Source: Sinomonas atrocyanea
GTDB taxonomy: Bacteria > Actinomycetota > Actinomycetes > Actinomycetales > Micrococcaceae
Length of the DNA: 64,000 nucleotides
Assembly (NCBI RefSeq): GCF_030811715.1
Contig: NZ_JAUSRH010000008.1
Location: 62,001-126,000, forward strand
Reading direction: 5' to 3'
How positions within the stretch are numbered: position 1 is the stretch's first letter; each line of letters begins with the position of its first letter. The translations under genes and the position numbers were made by a program. This document shows, piece by piece, positions 17,505-26,572 of the stretch. A model generated the notes under the pieces. The model was not told the origin of the DNA and ran no database searches. It saw only the letters and a list, made by a program, of their open reading frames with translations.

Positions 17505-18245
17505 ATGGCGAAGCGCACCGACACCTCCAGCACGCCCTCGGACAAGTCTCCCCAAGGAGGAGCTCCGAAGAAGGCGAAGAAGCCCAACGGCTTCCAGCAG
17601 TTCCTCCAGGTCTTCCAGATGACCCGGAAGGCCGACCCGAATGCCGTGTGGCTCATGCTGCTCGTGTTCCTCGGGGTGACGGCCGTGAGCCTGCTCATCG
17701 GCCTCCTGCTCGACAACTGGATCACCGGGCTCATCATCGGCATCCTCCTCGGCGTCCTCGGCGCCGTGTTCATCCTCAGCCGCCGGGCCGAGCGCGCCGC
17801 CTACGCCCAGATCGAGGGCCAGCCCGGCGCCGCGGGCGCGGCACTGAACTCCCTCCGCCGCGGCTGGATCGTCGAGGAGCAGCCCGTCGCCGTGAACCCC
17901 CGCACCCAGGATGTGGTGTTCCGGGCCATCGGGCGTCCCGGCATCGTCCTCGTCTCCGAGGGACCGAGCGTCCGTGTCCGCCAGCTCGTCGAGGGCGAGC
18001 GCAAGCGGCTGGCGCGCATCCTGCCGAACGTGCCGGTACACGTCATCGAGACCGGGCGCGACGAGGGCCAGACCCCGCTGCGCAACGTGGCGGCGAAGAT
18101 GAACAAGCTCAAGCCGCAGCTGACCAAGACCGAGGTGGCGGCCGTGAGCAAGCGCATCGCCTCGCTCGGCACGCGCCTGCCCATCCCCAAGGGCATCGAT
18201 CCCACCCGCATGCGCCCTGACCGGCGCGCGATGCGCGGCCGCTGA
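17505..18245 (+). CDS. DUF4191 membrane protein
   Basis: A 246-residue protein of the actinobacterial DUF4191 family, function unknown. A basic N-terminus (residues 1-40, many Lys) precedes two membrane helices near residues 48-66 and 69-88. The rest is a basic cytosolic domain with RRGWIVEEQPVAVNPRTQDVVFRA, where family members are most alike, and an Arg-rich end. The M. tuberculosis homologue (Rv2219) has the same neighbours, lipA before it and an RDD protein and glnA1 after it. This conserved order is the best clue and hints at a membrane role near lipoate or glutamine metabolism, but nothing is proven. Confidence 0.85.
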   Translation: MAKRTDTSSTPSDKSPQGGAPKKAKKPNGFQQFLQVFQMTRKADPNAVWLMLLVFLGVTAVSLLIGLLLDNWITGLIIGILLGVLGAVFILSRRAERAAYAQIEGQPGAAGAALNSLRRGWIVEEQPVAVNPRTQDVVFRAIGRPGIVLVSEGPSVRVRQLVEGERKRLARILPNVPVHVIETGRDEGQTPLRNVAAKMNKLKPQLTKTEVAAVSKRIASLGTRLPIPKGIDPTRMRPDRRAMRGR

Positions 18246-18253
18246 GCCGCAAC

Positions 18254-18303
18254 GGAATACGGCGAAGGCCCCGGCAGTGCTGCCGGGGCCTTCGCCGTAT
18301 TCC
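18254..18303. terminator. Bidirectional terminator between DUF4191 and RDD genes
   Basis: A perfect 23-bp stem (18254-18276 with 18281-18303) around GTGC, between convergent genes. Confidence 0.85.
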
Positions 18304-18341
18304 CTGGGCCCCTGTCCCTGCCGGGAGGCGCCGCGGGGCGT

Positions 18342-18776
18342 TCAGAGGCGGACGACGACGGTCCCGGCCGCCTTGTCGTGCACGCCGCGCTGGTCTGGGT
18401 CGAAGACCACGGCCGGGATCACCAGGCACAGCAGGAGGGTGCGCAGGGCCGCGCGCGGGATGCCCACGGGGCTCCCGTCGAGCCGGCGGACCGTCAGGCC
18501 CGCGAGGCGGTGGCCGAGCCCGTGGCCGACCAGGCCGACCAGGAGCACCTGCTCCACGGCGAACACGGCGAGGATGGTGAGCTGGCTTCCGCCGAGGAAG
18601 GCCGCGGCGATCGCGTACGACGCGGCCCAGTCGATGCACAGTCCGAGCACCCGGCGGCCGGTGCGGCCCACGGATCCGGGCCCGGTGCGGGGCATTCCGA
18701 GGCGGCGTCCGGGGAAGTCGCCTTCGGCGAGCTGCGGCCCGCTGATCCAGGATCCGAGGTCTCTGCGGTCGATCAC
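18342..18776 (-). CDS. RDD family membrane protein
   Basis: A 144-residue protein with an RDD-type membrane domain. Helices are near residues 43-60, 65-85 and 107-125. The family-defining region is degenerate (GRRVLGLCIDWAASY), and the C-terminal DQRGVHDKAAGTVVV is typical. The function of RDD proteins is mostly unknown. The start is GTG 18776, six bases after TAGAAT on the minus strand. It corresponds to Rv2219A, which in mycobacteria also sits between the DUF4191 gene and glnA1. Here it is divergent from glnA1. Confidence 0.85.
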   Translation of the reverse strand: MIDRRDLGSWISGPQLAEGDFPGRRLGMPRTGPGSVGRTGRRVLGLCIDWAASYAIAAAFLGGSQLTILAVFAVEQVLLVGLVGHGLGHRLAGLTVRRLDGSPVGIPRAALRTLLLCLVIPAVVFDPDQRGVHDKAAGTVVVRL

Positions 18777-18782
18777 CCGTCC

Positions 18783-18788
18783 ATTCTA
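18783..18788 (-). promoter_or_regulatory. -10 element of the RDD gene (leaderless type)
   Basis: The minus strand reads TAGAAT, then GGACGG, then GTG 18776. Confidence 0.6.
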
Positions 18789-18882
18789 GGCCGGTGCGGG
18801 GACGCCCCATTGACGGCCGGGGCGGCGCGGGGTCTGGCCCGGCGCCGCCGCTGCGGCTAGCGTTTACACGGGACAAGGCCCT

Positions 18883-18920
18883 GTAACCTCGCCGAAACAA
18901 TACCGACACGGACGGGAAAT
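18883..18920 (+). promoter_or_regulatory. GlnR box upstream of glnA1
   Basis: GTAAC (18883), GAAAC (18894), GACAC (18905) and GAAAT (18916) occur at exact 11-base steps. This is the a1-b1-a2-b2 layout of GlnR operators (gTnAC-n6-GAAAC repeated). GlnR is the global nitrogen regulator of actinobacteria, and glnA is its best-known target. The first two elements are perfect and the last two each have one mismatch. The box lies 115-152 bases before the glnA start. Confidence 0.82.
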
Positions 18921-19034
18921 CCCCCGTTCGTACTGTGGGTGCCAGTTGCGTACGAGGCGCACGGCGGACGCGCAGTTGCTGCGCGCGCCGGTCCGCGCCG
19001 GCCCGACTGCCCCCACCCTGCCAAAGGAGTACAG

Positions 19035-20459
19035 ATGTTCAAGTCTGCGGACGAAGTCCTCGCATTCATCAAGGACGAAGACGTCAAGTTCGTCGATATC
19101 CGCTTCACCGACCTGCCCGGCGTCCAGCAGCACTTCAACATCCCGGCCAAGACGGTCGACGCCGACTTCTTCGAGCACGGCCAGCTCTTCGACGGCTCCT
19201 CGATCCGCGGCTTCCAGGGCATCGCCGAGTCGGACATGCAGCTCATCCCGGATGTGACGACCGCGTTCGTGGACCCGTTCCGCGTCGAGAAGACCCTCGC
19301 CCTGAACTTCTCCATCGTCAACCCGCGCACGGGCGAGCCCTACCACCGCGACCCGCGCGGCGTGGCCGAGCGCGCCGAGGCCTACCTCGCCTCGACGGGC
19401 ATCGCCGACACCGCCTTCTTCGCGCCCGAGGCCGAGTTCTTCGTCTTCGACAACGTCCAGTTCGAGTCCTCCCCGCAGGGCTCGTTCTACAAGGTCGACT
19501 CCATCGAGGCCCCGTGGAACTCGGGCCGCGAGGAGGAGGGCGGCAACCTCGGGAACAAGACGCCGTTCAAGAGCGGCTACTTCCCGGTGGCCCCGGTCGA
19601 CCACCAGGCCGACCTGCGCGACGCCATGTGCCTCGCCCTCGACGCCGCCGGCCTCGAGGTCGAGCGCTCGCACCACGAGGTCGGCGCTGCCGGCCAGGCG
19701 GAGATCAACTACCGCTTCAACACCCTCGTCCGCGCGGCCGACGACCTGCAGAAGTTCAAGTACATCATCAAGAACACCGCGCTCGAGTGGGGCAAGGCCG
19801 TCACGTTCATGCCGAAGCCCATCTTCGGCGACAACGGCTCGGGCATGCACTGCCACCAGTCGCTGTGGAACGGCAGCGAGCCGCTCTTCTACGACGAGAA
19901 GGGCTACGCCAACCTCTCGGACCTCGCCCGCTGGTACATCGGCGGCCTGCTCAAGCACGCCTCCGCGGTCCTCGCGTTCACGAACCCGACGGTGAACTCC
20001 TACAAGCGCCTCGTGAAGGGCTTCGAGGCCCCGGTGAACATGGTGTACTCGCAGGGCAACCGTTCCGCCGGCATCCGCATCCCGATCACGGGCTCGAACC
20101 CGAAGGCCAAGCGCATCGAGTTCCGCGCGCCGGACCCCTCGTCCAACCCGTACCTCGCGTTCGCGGCCCAGCTCATGGCGGGCATCGACGGCATCCGCAA
20201 CCGGATCGAGCCGCCGGCCCCGATCGACAAGGACCTCTACGAGCTCCCTGTCGAGGAGGCCCGCGACATCCCCAAGGCCCCGGGCTCGCTCGAGGAGGCC
20301 CTCGAGGCCCTCGAGGCGGACAACGAGTTCCTCCAGGCCGGCGGGGTCTTCACCCAGGACCTCATCGACACCTGGGTCGCGTACAAGCGCGAGAAGGAGA
20401 TCATGCCGCTCTCGCTGCGCCCGAACCCGTACGAGTTCGAGCTCTACTTCGGGGTCTGA
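19035..20459 (+). CDS. glnA: Glutamine synthetase type I (GlnA1)
   Basis: A 474-residue dodecameric glutamine synthetase, forming glutamine from glutamate, ammonia and ATP. Signatures are FDGSSIRGF, the ATP-binding [16 protein letters not shown] and the glutamate-binding NRSAGIRIP. The adenylylation site is Tyr402 in [11 protein letters not shown], so it is the GSI-beta type whose activity is set by GlnE, encoded nearby. The start ATG 19035 has AAAGGAG upstream. A GlnR box precedes it, so both its transcription and its activity should follow nitrogen status. Confidence 0.97.
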   Translation: MFKSADEVLAFIKDEDVKFVDIRFTDLPGVQQHFNIPAKTVDADFFEHGQLFDGSSIRGFQGIAESDMQLIPDVTTAFVDPFRVEKTLALNFSIVNPRTGEPYHRDPRGVAERAEAYLASTGIADTAFFAPEAEFFVFDNVQFESSPQGSFYKVDSIEAPWNSGREEEGGNLGNKTPFKSGYFPVAPVDHQADLRDAMCLALDAAGLEVERSHHEVGAAGQAEINYRFNTLVRAADDLQKFKYIIKNTALEWGKAVTFMPKPIFGDNGSGMHCHQSLWNGSEPLFYDEKGYANLSDLARWYIGGLLKHASAVLAFTNPTVNSYKRLVKGFEAPVNMVYSQGNRSAGIRIPITGSNPKAKRIEFRAPDPSSNPYLAFAAQLMAGIDGIRNRIEPPAPIDKDLYELPVEEARDIPKAPGSLEEALEALEADNEFLQAGGVFTQDLIDTWVAYKREKEIMPLSLRPNPYEFELYFGV

Positions 20460-20481
20460 TCCCCTTCCGCGGGTTCCACCG

Positions 20482-20544
20482 CGCACGACGGCGCCCCTCG
20501 CCTCCCGCTGCCAGCCGGCGGGAGGCGGGGGGCGCCGTCGTGCG
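20482..20544. terminator. Bidirectional terminator between glnA and the cupin gene
   Basis: A 27-bp stem (20482-20508 with 20518-20544) with a single G-U pair in the glnA transcript, between convergent genes. Confidence 0.85.
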
Positions 20545-20570
20545 TCCCGCCGTCTGTGCGGCGGCGCGCG

Positions 20571-20897
20571 TCAGCCTGCGACCGTGGTGAGGAGCCCGGT
20601 GGCGTCGCCCTCGGCGGTCACGTCGTGCCGCGGGCCGGGCAGGACGGCGAGCTCGCCGGGGCTCAGGCGCAGCTCAGCGTCGCCGGAGCGCACCACGAAT
20701 GTCCCGGACAGGACGTGGAGCGTGGCCGCGGCGGGCTTGGCATGGTCGCCGAGGACCTGCCCGTCCAGGATGGCCAGGAGCGTGTGGCGCAGCGTGCCGT
20801 CGTGGAGCAGGGCGCGTGCGCTGCGCCCGTGCGGGCTCGTTCTGGCCCGCTCGAGCTCCTCGGCTGCGGCGGCGGCGATATCGACCAGGGTGTGCAT
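20571..20897 (-). CDS. Small cupin-domain protein
   Basis: A 108-residue protein with a single cupin-2 fold. The core has LHVLSGTFVVRSGDAELRL and ELAVLPGPRHDVTA, matching cupin motifs 1 and 2. Only some of the usual metal-binding histidines are visible (His in DHAK and PRHD), so metal binding is uncertain. The ligand is unknown. The start ATG 20897 has AAGGAAG upstream. It is the last gene after glnE on the minus strand, 44 bases downstream of it, probably as part of the glnA2-glnE unit. Confidence 0.8.
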   Translation of the reverse strand: MHTLVDIAAAAAEELERARTSPHGRSARALLHDGTLRHTLLAILDGQVLGDHAKPAAATLHVLSGTFVVRSGDAELRLSPGELAVLPGPRHDVTAEGDATGLLTTVAG

Positions 20898-20941
20898 CGT
20901 CTCTTCCTTTCTCCGTGCCGGGTGCGCGCGGGCGGCGGCCC

Positions 20942-23900
20942 TCAGTGTTCGGGGGCGTAGAACCGGCGCTCGAACACCTGCCGGGCCCGGCGGGTGACGT
21001 TGAGGTAGTGCTGCTCGAGGGCGGTGGCCTGCCCGGGCGGATACCCGCACCACCGGGCCACCGCTTCGAGGTCTCGCCGCGAGCTGGGCAGCAGGTCCGA
21101 GGCGCGGCCGCTCCAGGCGACGTTCGCGCTGCGGATCCGGCTGGCCAGGCGCCACGCCTCCGCGAGGAGCGCCGCCTCCCCCGGCGGGACGAGACCGAGG
21201 TCCGAGGCCGCCGTGAGCGCCTCCATCGTTCCCGTGGTGCGCAGCTGGGGATGGCGGCGCGCGTGCTGGAGCTGGAGCAGCTGCACGAGCCACTCGACGT
21301 CGCTGAGTCCGCCGCGGCCGAGCTTGACGTGCCGGGACGGATCGGCGCCCCGGGGGAGCCTCTCGGCCTCGACGCGGGCCTTGATGCGCCTGATCTCGCG
21401 GACGTCGGCGGCCGAGAGCTCCTCGGGGTAGCGCACGGAGTCCACGAGGTCCATGAAGTCGGTAGCCAGGGCGTCGTCGCCCGCGAGCGGCCGCGCCCGC
21501 AGGAGCGCCTGGGCCTCCCACACGAGCGCCCACCGGCGGTAGTACTCGGCGAACGAGTCGAGCGAGCGCACGAGGGGGCCGTTCTTGCCCTCCGGCCGGA
21601 GGTCGGCGTCAAGCGCAAGCGTGCGCTCGGCGAGGACCGGCGGCTTGAGCGGCTGGGTCAGGAGGGCGGAAAGGGTCCCGACGATCGCCAGGGCCTGGCG
21701 CTGCGCCGCATCGGGGTCCGCGCCGGGGACGGGCCGGTGGACGAACATGACGTCGGCGTCGGAGCCGTAGCCGATCTCGCGGCCGCCCTGGCGCCCCATG
21801 GCGACGACGAGCACCCGGGTGAGCAGCCCGCCGTCGGCCGCCTCCGCCGCCCCCTCGGCGACCCGGAGCGCGCCGAGCACCGCGGCCTGGTCCGCGTCGG
21901 AGAGGGCATGGCCCACGGCCTCGGTGTCGAGGATCCCGGCGCGGTCCGCGAGGGCCACGCGCAGGATCTCGCGGCGCCGGATGAGCCGCACGAGCCGCAT
22001 GGCTGCGGGGGGCTCGGCGTGCCGGGAGAGCTTGGACTGGATCTCCTGCCACTGCGCCTCGAGCGGAAGCGGCTCGAGGTCCGAGTCGTCTCCCAGCCAC
22101 TTGACGGACTCGGGCGAGACCTCGAGCAGGTCGGCGATGAGCCGGGAATCGGCCAGCACATGGGAGAGCCGCTCCGCCGCCGCCGCCGAGTCGCGCAGGA
22201 GGCCCAGGTACCAGTGGGTGGTGCCCAGGGCTTCACTGACACGGCGGAAAGCCAGCAGCCCGCCGTCGGGGTCCACGCCCTCGGCGATCCATCCCAGCAG
22301 GACGGGCAGCAGCTGCCGCTGGAGGGCGGCCCGGCGGCTCACGCCTGCCGTGAGCGCCTCGATGTGCCGCATGGCCCCCTGCGGGTCCCGGTAGCCGAGC
22401 GCTGCCAGGCGGGCCTGGGCCGCCTCCGGCGTCAGGCGTGCCTCCTCGGCGCTCATGTGCGCCACGGTGTTCAGCAGCGGGCGGTAGAAGATCCGCTCGT
22501 GGAGTTCGCGGACGCTGCGCTTGGTGCGGTGCCACGTCTCCAGGAGCTGCTCCGGGGAGGCGCGACCGAGGTCGAGAACGCCCTGGGTGGAGCGCGCGAG
22601 CGCGCGCAGGGCGTCCTCGGAGACGGGCATGAGGTGCGTGCGGCGGAGCTTGGCCAGCTGCAGGCGGTGCTCGAGCAGGCGGAGATAGCGGTAGGAGGAA
22701 TCGAACTCGGTCGCGGCGCTGCGGCCGATGTAGCCGCCCGCGGCGAGCGCCGCGATGGCCGAGGTGGTGTCGCGCACCCTCAGGGACTCGTCCGTGCGCC
22801 CGTGGACGAGCTGGAGCAGCTGGACGGTGAACTCGACGTCGCGCAGGCCGCCCGCGCCGAGCTTGATCTGCCGCTCGGCCTCGGCCGCCGGGATGTTCTC
22901 CGTCACGCGGCGGCGCATCGCCTGGACGGACTCGACGAACCCGTCACGCTCCGCGGAGGACCACACGAGCGGGGCCACGGCCGCCTCGTAGCGGGCACCG
23001 AGGCCGGCGTCCCCCGCGATGTGCCGTGCCTTGAGGAGGGCCTGGAACTCCCAGCTCTCCGCCCACCGGGCGTAGTAGGCCAGATGCGAGTCGAGGGTGC
23101 GCACGAGCGGGCCGTCGCGGCCCTCGGGCCGCAGGTTCGCGTCGACCTGCCACAGCGCCGGCTCGCGGCCGGAAGACCAGACGGCCTTGACCATGCCCGT
23201 GGCCAGCGCGGTGCCGATCGTGGCCGCGCGGGCGCTGTCCGGCGCCCCGCCGGGCCCTGCGCCGTCGGGCCCTTCACCGTCGGCCTCGATGACGTAGATG
23301 ACGTCGACGTCGGAGATGTAGTTGAGCTCGCGCGCCCCGCACTTGCCCATCCCGATCACCGCGAGCGCGACGGCGGCGACGTCCTCGCGCCCGAAGCTCG
23401 CCTCGGCCTCGGCCCGCGCCACCGCGAGGCCTGCCTCGAGCGCGGCGCCGGCGAGGTCGGAGAGCTCCGCCGCGGCGGTGGGCATGAAGTCGGTCGGGGA
23501 CGCCGAGCCGAGGTCCCGCAGCGCGAGCTCACACAGGTGGCGCCGGTAGGCGACCCGCAGGGCCTCGTAGGCTCCCGGCCCCGTGGCCCCGGCCACGGGG
23601 CGGGCGGAGCGCGGGTCCGCTCCGACGGCCGCCAGCAGGGCCGCGCGCAGCTCCGCGGGGTCGGCGCCCGAGGGCTCCGCGGACAGCGGGCGCTCGAGCA
23701 CGTCGAGGTGCTCGGGGCGCCGGATGAGGAACTCGCCGAGCGCCTCGGAGGCACCGAGCAGGCGGAACATCGGCTCGCTGCGCGCCGGGCCCTCCTCCAC
23801 AAGGCGGCGCACGTCCGGCCGTCGCTCGATCAGGCGGACGAGGGCGACGAGGGCGGCATCCGGGTCCGCGGCCAGCGCCAGTCCCTCCAGCACCGCGGCG

Positions 23901-24001
23901 GGGTCGATCCCCTCGAGCTCCCGGGCGGCGAGGAAGCGCTCGGCACGCTCGGGGTCGGCGGACCCCAGGGCGATGAGGCGGCGCGTCAGGGACGGGGCCA
24001 C
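20942..24001 (-). CDS. glnE: Glutamine synthetase adenylyltransferase/deadenylylase
   Basis: A 1019-residue bifunctional enzyme with two nucleotidyltransferase domains. The N-terminal one (around residues 218-238, GMGKCGARELNYISDVDVIYV region) would remove AMP from glutamine synthetase. The C-terminal one (around residues 738-758, AMGRQGGREIGYGSDADV) would add it. Regulatory helices rich in Ala and Glu link them. Its substrate is Tyr402 of GlnA1, encoded on the other side of the cupin gene. The start is GTG 24001, nine bases after the glnA2 stop, so the two are co-transcribed as in mycobacteria. Confidence 0.95.
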   Translation of the reverse strand: MAPSLTRRLIALGSADPERAERFLAARELEGIDPAAVLEGLALAADPDAALVALVRLIERRPDVRRLVEEGPARSEPMFRLLGASEALGEFLIRRPEHLDVLERPLSAEPSGADPAELRAALLAAVGADPRSARPVAGATGPGAYEALRVAYRRHLCELALRDLGSASPTDFMPTAAAELSDLAGAALEAGLAVARAEAEASFGREDVAAVALAVIGMGKCGARELNYISDVDVIYVIEADGEGPDGAGPGGAPDSARAATIGTALATGMVKAVWSSGREPALWQVDANLRPEGRDGPLVRTLDSHLAYYARWAESWEFQALLKARHIAGDAGLGARYEAAVAPLVWSSAERDGFVESVQAMRRRVTENIPAAEAERQIKLGAGGLRDVEFTVQLLQLVHGRTDESLRVRDTTSAIAALAAGGYIGRSAATEFDSSYRYLRLLEHRLQLAKLRRTHLMPVSEDALRALARSTQGVLDLGRASPEQLLETWHRTKRSVRELHERIFYRPLLNTVAHMSAEEARLTPEAAQARLAALGYRDPQGAMRHIEALTAGVSRRAALQRQLLPVLLGWIAEGVDPDGGLLAFRRVSEALGTTHWYLGLLRDSAAAAERLSHVLADSRLIADLLEVSPESVKWLGDDSDLEPLPLEAQWQEIQSKLSRHAEPPAAMRLVRLIRRREILRVALADRAGILDTEAVGHALSDADQAAVLGALRVAEGAAEAADGGLLTRVLVVAMGRQGGREIGYGSDADVMFVHRPVPGADPDAAQRQALAIVGTLSALLTQPLKPPVLAERTLALDADLRPEGKNGPLVRSLDSFAEYYRRWALVWEAQALLRARPLAGDDALATDFMDLVDSVRYPEELSAADVREIRRIKARVEAERLPRGADPSRHVKLGRGGLSDVEWLVQLLQLQHARRHPQLRTTGTMEALTAASDLGLVPPGEAALLAEAWRLASRIRSANVAWSGRASDLLPSSRRDLEAVARWCGYPPGQATALEQHYLNVTRRARQVFERRFYAPEH

Positions 24002-24010
24002 GGCGTGCGC

Positions 24011-25351
24011 CTAGAGGATGCCGAGGTTGCGGTGCAGTTCGTAGGGCGTCACCTCGAGGCGGTACTCGTTCCAGTCCTGCCTCTTGTTGCGCAGGAAGTA
24101 CTCGAAGACCTGCTCGCCGAGGATCTCCGCCATCAGCTCGGAGTCCTCCATCGCGTTGACGGCGTCATGGAGGCTCGCAGGCAGGGGCGAGTGGCCCAGC
24201 GCGCGGCGCTCGGCGGTCGTCAGGGCCGAGATGTCGTCCTCGGCGGCTGGCGGAAGCTCATACTCCTCCTCGATCCCCTTGAGGCCGGCACCGAGCAGCA
24301 CTGCGTAGGAGAGGTAGGGGTTCGTGGCCGAATCGATGCCGCGGTACTCGATGCGGCCGCTCTGGGCCTTGCCGGGCTTGTAGAGCGGCACCCGCACGAG
24401 GGCCGAGCGGTTGTTGTGCCCCCAGCTGAGGTAGCTGGGCGCCTCTCCCCCGCCCCAGAGCCGCTTGTACGAGTTGACGAACTGGTTCGTCACGGCGGTG
24501 AACTCGCTCGCGTGCCTCAGGATGCCCGCGATGAAGTGCCGGGCCGTCTTCGACAGCTGGAACTCCGCCCCCGGCTCATGGAACGCGTTGCTGTCGCCTT
24601 CGAAGAGGGAGAAGTGGGTGTGCATGCCCGACCCCGGGTGCGCCGAGAACGGCTTGGGCATGAACGTCGCGTAGCTGTTCTGCTGGAGGGCCACCTCCTT
24701 CACGACGGTGCGGAACGTCATGATGTTGTCCGCCGTCTGGAGCGCGTCCGCGTACCGCAGGTCGATCTCGTTCTGGCCCGGGCCGTTCTCGTGGTGCGAG
24801 AACTCGACCGAGATGCCCACCGACTCGAGCATGTTCACCACGGTGCGGCGGAAGTCTTGGGCCACGCCGCCGGGCACGTGGTCGAAGTAGCCGCCCTGGT
24901 CCACGGGGACCGGGGCGCCGTCGGGCCCGAGCCGGTCCGACTCGAGGAGGTAGAACTCGATCTCCGGGTGGGTGTAGCACGTGAAGCCCATCTCTGCGGC
25001 GCGCGCGAGCGTCCGCTTGAGCACGTTGCGCGGGTCCGCCGGGGACGGTTCACCGTCGGGGGTGAGGATGTCGCAGAACATGCGGGACGTGGGCTCCGTC
25101 TCGCCGCGCCAGGGGAGGATCTGGAAGGTCGACGGGTCCGGCTGGAGCAGCATGTCCGACTCGGAGACCCGCGCGAGCCCCTCGATCGAGGAGCCGTCGA
25201 ACCCCAGGCCCTCCTCGAAGGCGCCCTCGACCTCGGCGGGGGCGAGCGCCACCGACTTGAGGGACCCGACGACGTCGGTGAACCAGAGGCGGACGAAGCG
25301 GACGTCGCGCTCCTCGATGGTCCGGAGGACGAACTCCTGCTGACGGTTCAT
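24011..25351 (-). CDS. glnA2: Type I glutamine synthetase GlnA2
   Basis: A 446-residue glutamine synthetase paralogue. It has FDGSSIEGL, the ATP-binding [16 protein letters not shown] and [12 protein letters not shown] in place of the usual NRSAGIRIP. The GlnA1 tyrosine region is replaced by [10 protein letters not shown] without a clear DLYxLP site, so it is probably not adenylylated. GlnA2-type enzymes in actinobacteria include gamma-glutamylpolyamine synthetases as well as true glutamine synthetases, and sequence alone does not settle this. It is divergent from panB and co-directional with glnE. Confidence 0.92.
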   Translation of the reverse strand: MNRQQEFVLRTIEERDVRFVRLWFTDVVGSLKSVALAPAEVEGAFEEGLGFDGSSIEGLARVSESDMLLQPDPSTFQILPWRGETEPTSRMFCDILTPDGEPSPADPRNVLKRTLARAAEMGFTCYTHPEIEFYLLESDRLGPDGAPVPVDQGGYFDHVPGGVAQDFRRTVVNMLESVGISVEFSHHENGPGQNEIDLRYADALQTADNIMTFRTVVKEVALQQNSYATFMPKPFSAHPGSGMHTHFSLFEGDSNAFHEPGAEFQLSKTARHFIAGILRHASEFTAVTNQFVNSYKRLWGGGEAPSYLSWGHNNRSALVRVPLYKPGKAQSGRIEYRGIDSATNPYLSYAVLLGAGLKGIEEEYELPPAAEDDISALTTAERRALGHSPLPASLHDAVNAMEDSELMAEILGEQVFEYFLRNKRQDWNEYRLEVTPYELHRNLGIL

Positions 25352-25415
25352 GGGATCTTCGCATCCTTACCGGTTGGGCCCTGCAACGCTTCCTCCACTC
25401 TACTGAAGCATCGAC

Positions 25416-25421
25416 TAGTCT
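25416..25421 (+). promoter_or_regulatory. -10 element of panB (leaderless type)
   Basis: TAGTCT, then seven bases, then ATG 25429. An in-frame ATG at 25423 is only one base from the element and would lie upstream of the transcription start. Confidence 0.55.
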
Positions 25422-25428
25422 CATGCCT

Positions 25429-26313
25429 ATGGCCCCCACGAGTTCCGACGCACCGAGTCACGACGAGCTGCCGGCGCCCTACGGGAGCGGGTCGGCCCCT
25501 GCGCCCAGGACCGGACGGACGCGCATCCACCATCTGGCGCAGGCCAAGGAGCGCGGAGAGCGCTTCGCGATGCTCACCGCCTACGACCAGTACACGGCCC
25601 GCATCTTCGACGAGGCCGGCATCGAGGTCCTGCTCGTCGGCGACTCCGCCGCGAACAACGTCTACGGCCACGAGACGTCCCTCCCGGTGACGGTGGACGA
25701 GCTGATCCCGCTCGCCCGCGCGGTCGCGGTGTCCGCCCCGCACGCCCTCGTCGTTGCCGACGTCCCGTTCGGCAGCTACGAGGCCTCTCCCGCCCAGGCG
25801 GTGGCGACGGGCGTCCGATTCCTCAAGGAGGGCCTCGCGCACGCGGTGAAGCTCGAGGGCGGCGCGTACTACGCGGACACGGTGCGGGCCATGGTCCAGG
25901 CGGGGATTCCGGTCATGGCGCACATCGGGTTCACCCCCCAGAGCGAGCACGCCCTCGGCGGCTACCGGGTGCAGGGCCGGGGCGAGGCCGCCGCGCGCCT
26001 CATCGAGGACGCCAGGGCCCTCGAGGCGGCCGGGGCGTTCTGCGTCCTGATGGAGATGGTCCCCGCGGACGCGGCCGCCGCCGTGGACGCCGCCGTCACG
26101 GTGCCGACCATCGGCATCGGCGCCGGCAGCGCCACGACCGGCCAGGTGCTCGTCTGGCAGGACATGGCGGGCCTGCGCGGGGGCCCGGGCACGCGCGTGG
26201 CCAAGTTCGTCAAGCAGTATGCGGACCTGCGGGGAACGCTCCTGGAGGCAGCGCGGGCGTACCGCGAGGACGTGCGCTCGGGCTCCTTCCCGGGTCCCGA
26301 GCACTCCTTCTGA
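25429..26313 (+). CDS. panB: 3-methyl-2-oxobutanoate hydroxymethyltransferase
   Basis: A 294-residue cytosolic enzyme that transfers a hydroxymethyl group from methylene-tetrahydrofolate to ketoisovalerate, the first committed step of pantothenate and coenzyme A synthesis. Family motifs are [29 protein letters not shown] (metal-binding Asp), [24 protein letters not shown] and IGIGAG. The first 35 residues are a disordered Pro/Ser/Gly extension. Translation from the second ATG (25429) is preferred because a -10 element sits seven bases upstream. No other pan gene is in the window. Confidence 0.95.
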   Translation: MAPTSSDAPSHDELPAPYGSGSAPAPRTGRTRIHHLAQAKERGERFAMLTAYDQYTARIFDEAGIEVLLVGDSAANNVYGHETSLPVTVDELIPLARAVAVSAPHALVVADVPFGSYEASPAQAVATGVRFLKEGLAHAVKLEGGAYYADTVRAMVQAGIPVMAHIGFTPQSEHALGGYRVQGRGEAAARLIEDARALEAAGAFCVLMEMVPADAAAAVDAAVTVPTIGIGAGSATTGQVLVWQDMAGLRGGPGTRVAKFVKQYADLRGTLLEAARAYREDVRSGSFPGPEHSF

Positions 26314-26317
26314 GGAC

Positions 26318-26506
26318 TCAGTCCCTGTCGCTCCAGCCGTCGCCGTCGGCGTCCGAGGGGTCCCACGCGCGGTTGCGCTCCTTGACCTTCTCGAGGGCCT
26401 TCTCCGCCTCCGCGCGCGTCTTGTAGGGCCCGATGAGCTGCGTCCAGTCGCTCTGGGCGTCTTCCTCTACCTCGTGCGTGCGGACGTTGTACCAGTACTC
26501 GACCAT
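26318..26506 (-). CDS. Small SPOR-like protein of actinobacteria
   Basis: A 62-residue acidic protein starting MVEYWYNVRTHEVEE. The core YWYNV...WTQLIGPYKTRAEAEKAL has the pattern of a single SPOR (sporulation-related) repeat, in which a beta strand and GPY-x-T-x-x-EA-x-x-AL helix recur. The C-terminus is strongly acidic (DPSDADGDGWSDRD). There is no signal peptide or membrane helix, so a wall-binding role is not obvious. It is antisense-free, between panB and map, with GGGAAGGG upstream of ATG 26506. Similar small genes are common in Micrococcaceae. Confidence 0.7.
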   Translation of the reverse strand: MVEYWYNVRTHEVEEDAQSDWTQLIGPYKTRAEAEKALEKVKERNRAWDPSDADGDGWSDRD

Positions 26507-26560
26507 TTCCAGGCCCTTCCCGGGCCTCCGTCGATGAAGCCCCACGATGCGCTCGACTAG

Positions 26561-26566
26561 TACACT
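26561..26566 (+). promoter_or_regulatory. -10 element of map (leaderless type)
   Basis: TACACT, then CACCCT, then ATG 26573. Confidence 0.6.
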
Positions 26567-26572
26567 CACCCT

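Noticed and set aside
20699-25690. Very long open frame on the plus strand opposite glnE and glnA2
   Set aside because: Its translation is Arg/Gly/Glu/His-rich with no domain, and it is antisense to clear genes; high GC leaves such frames open.
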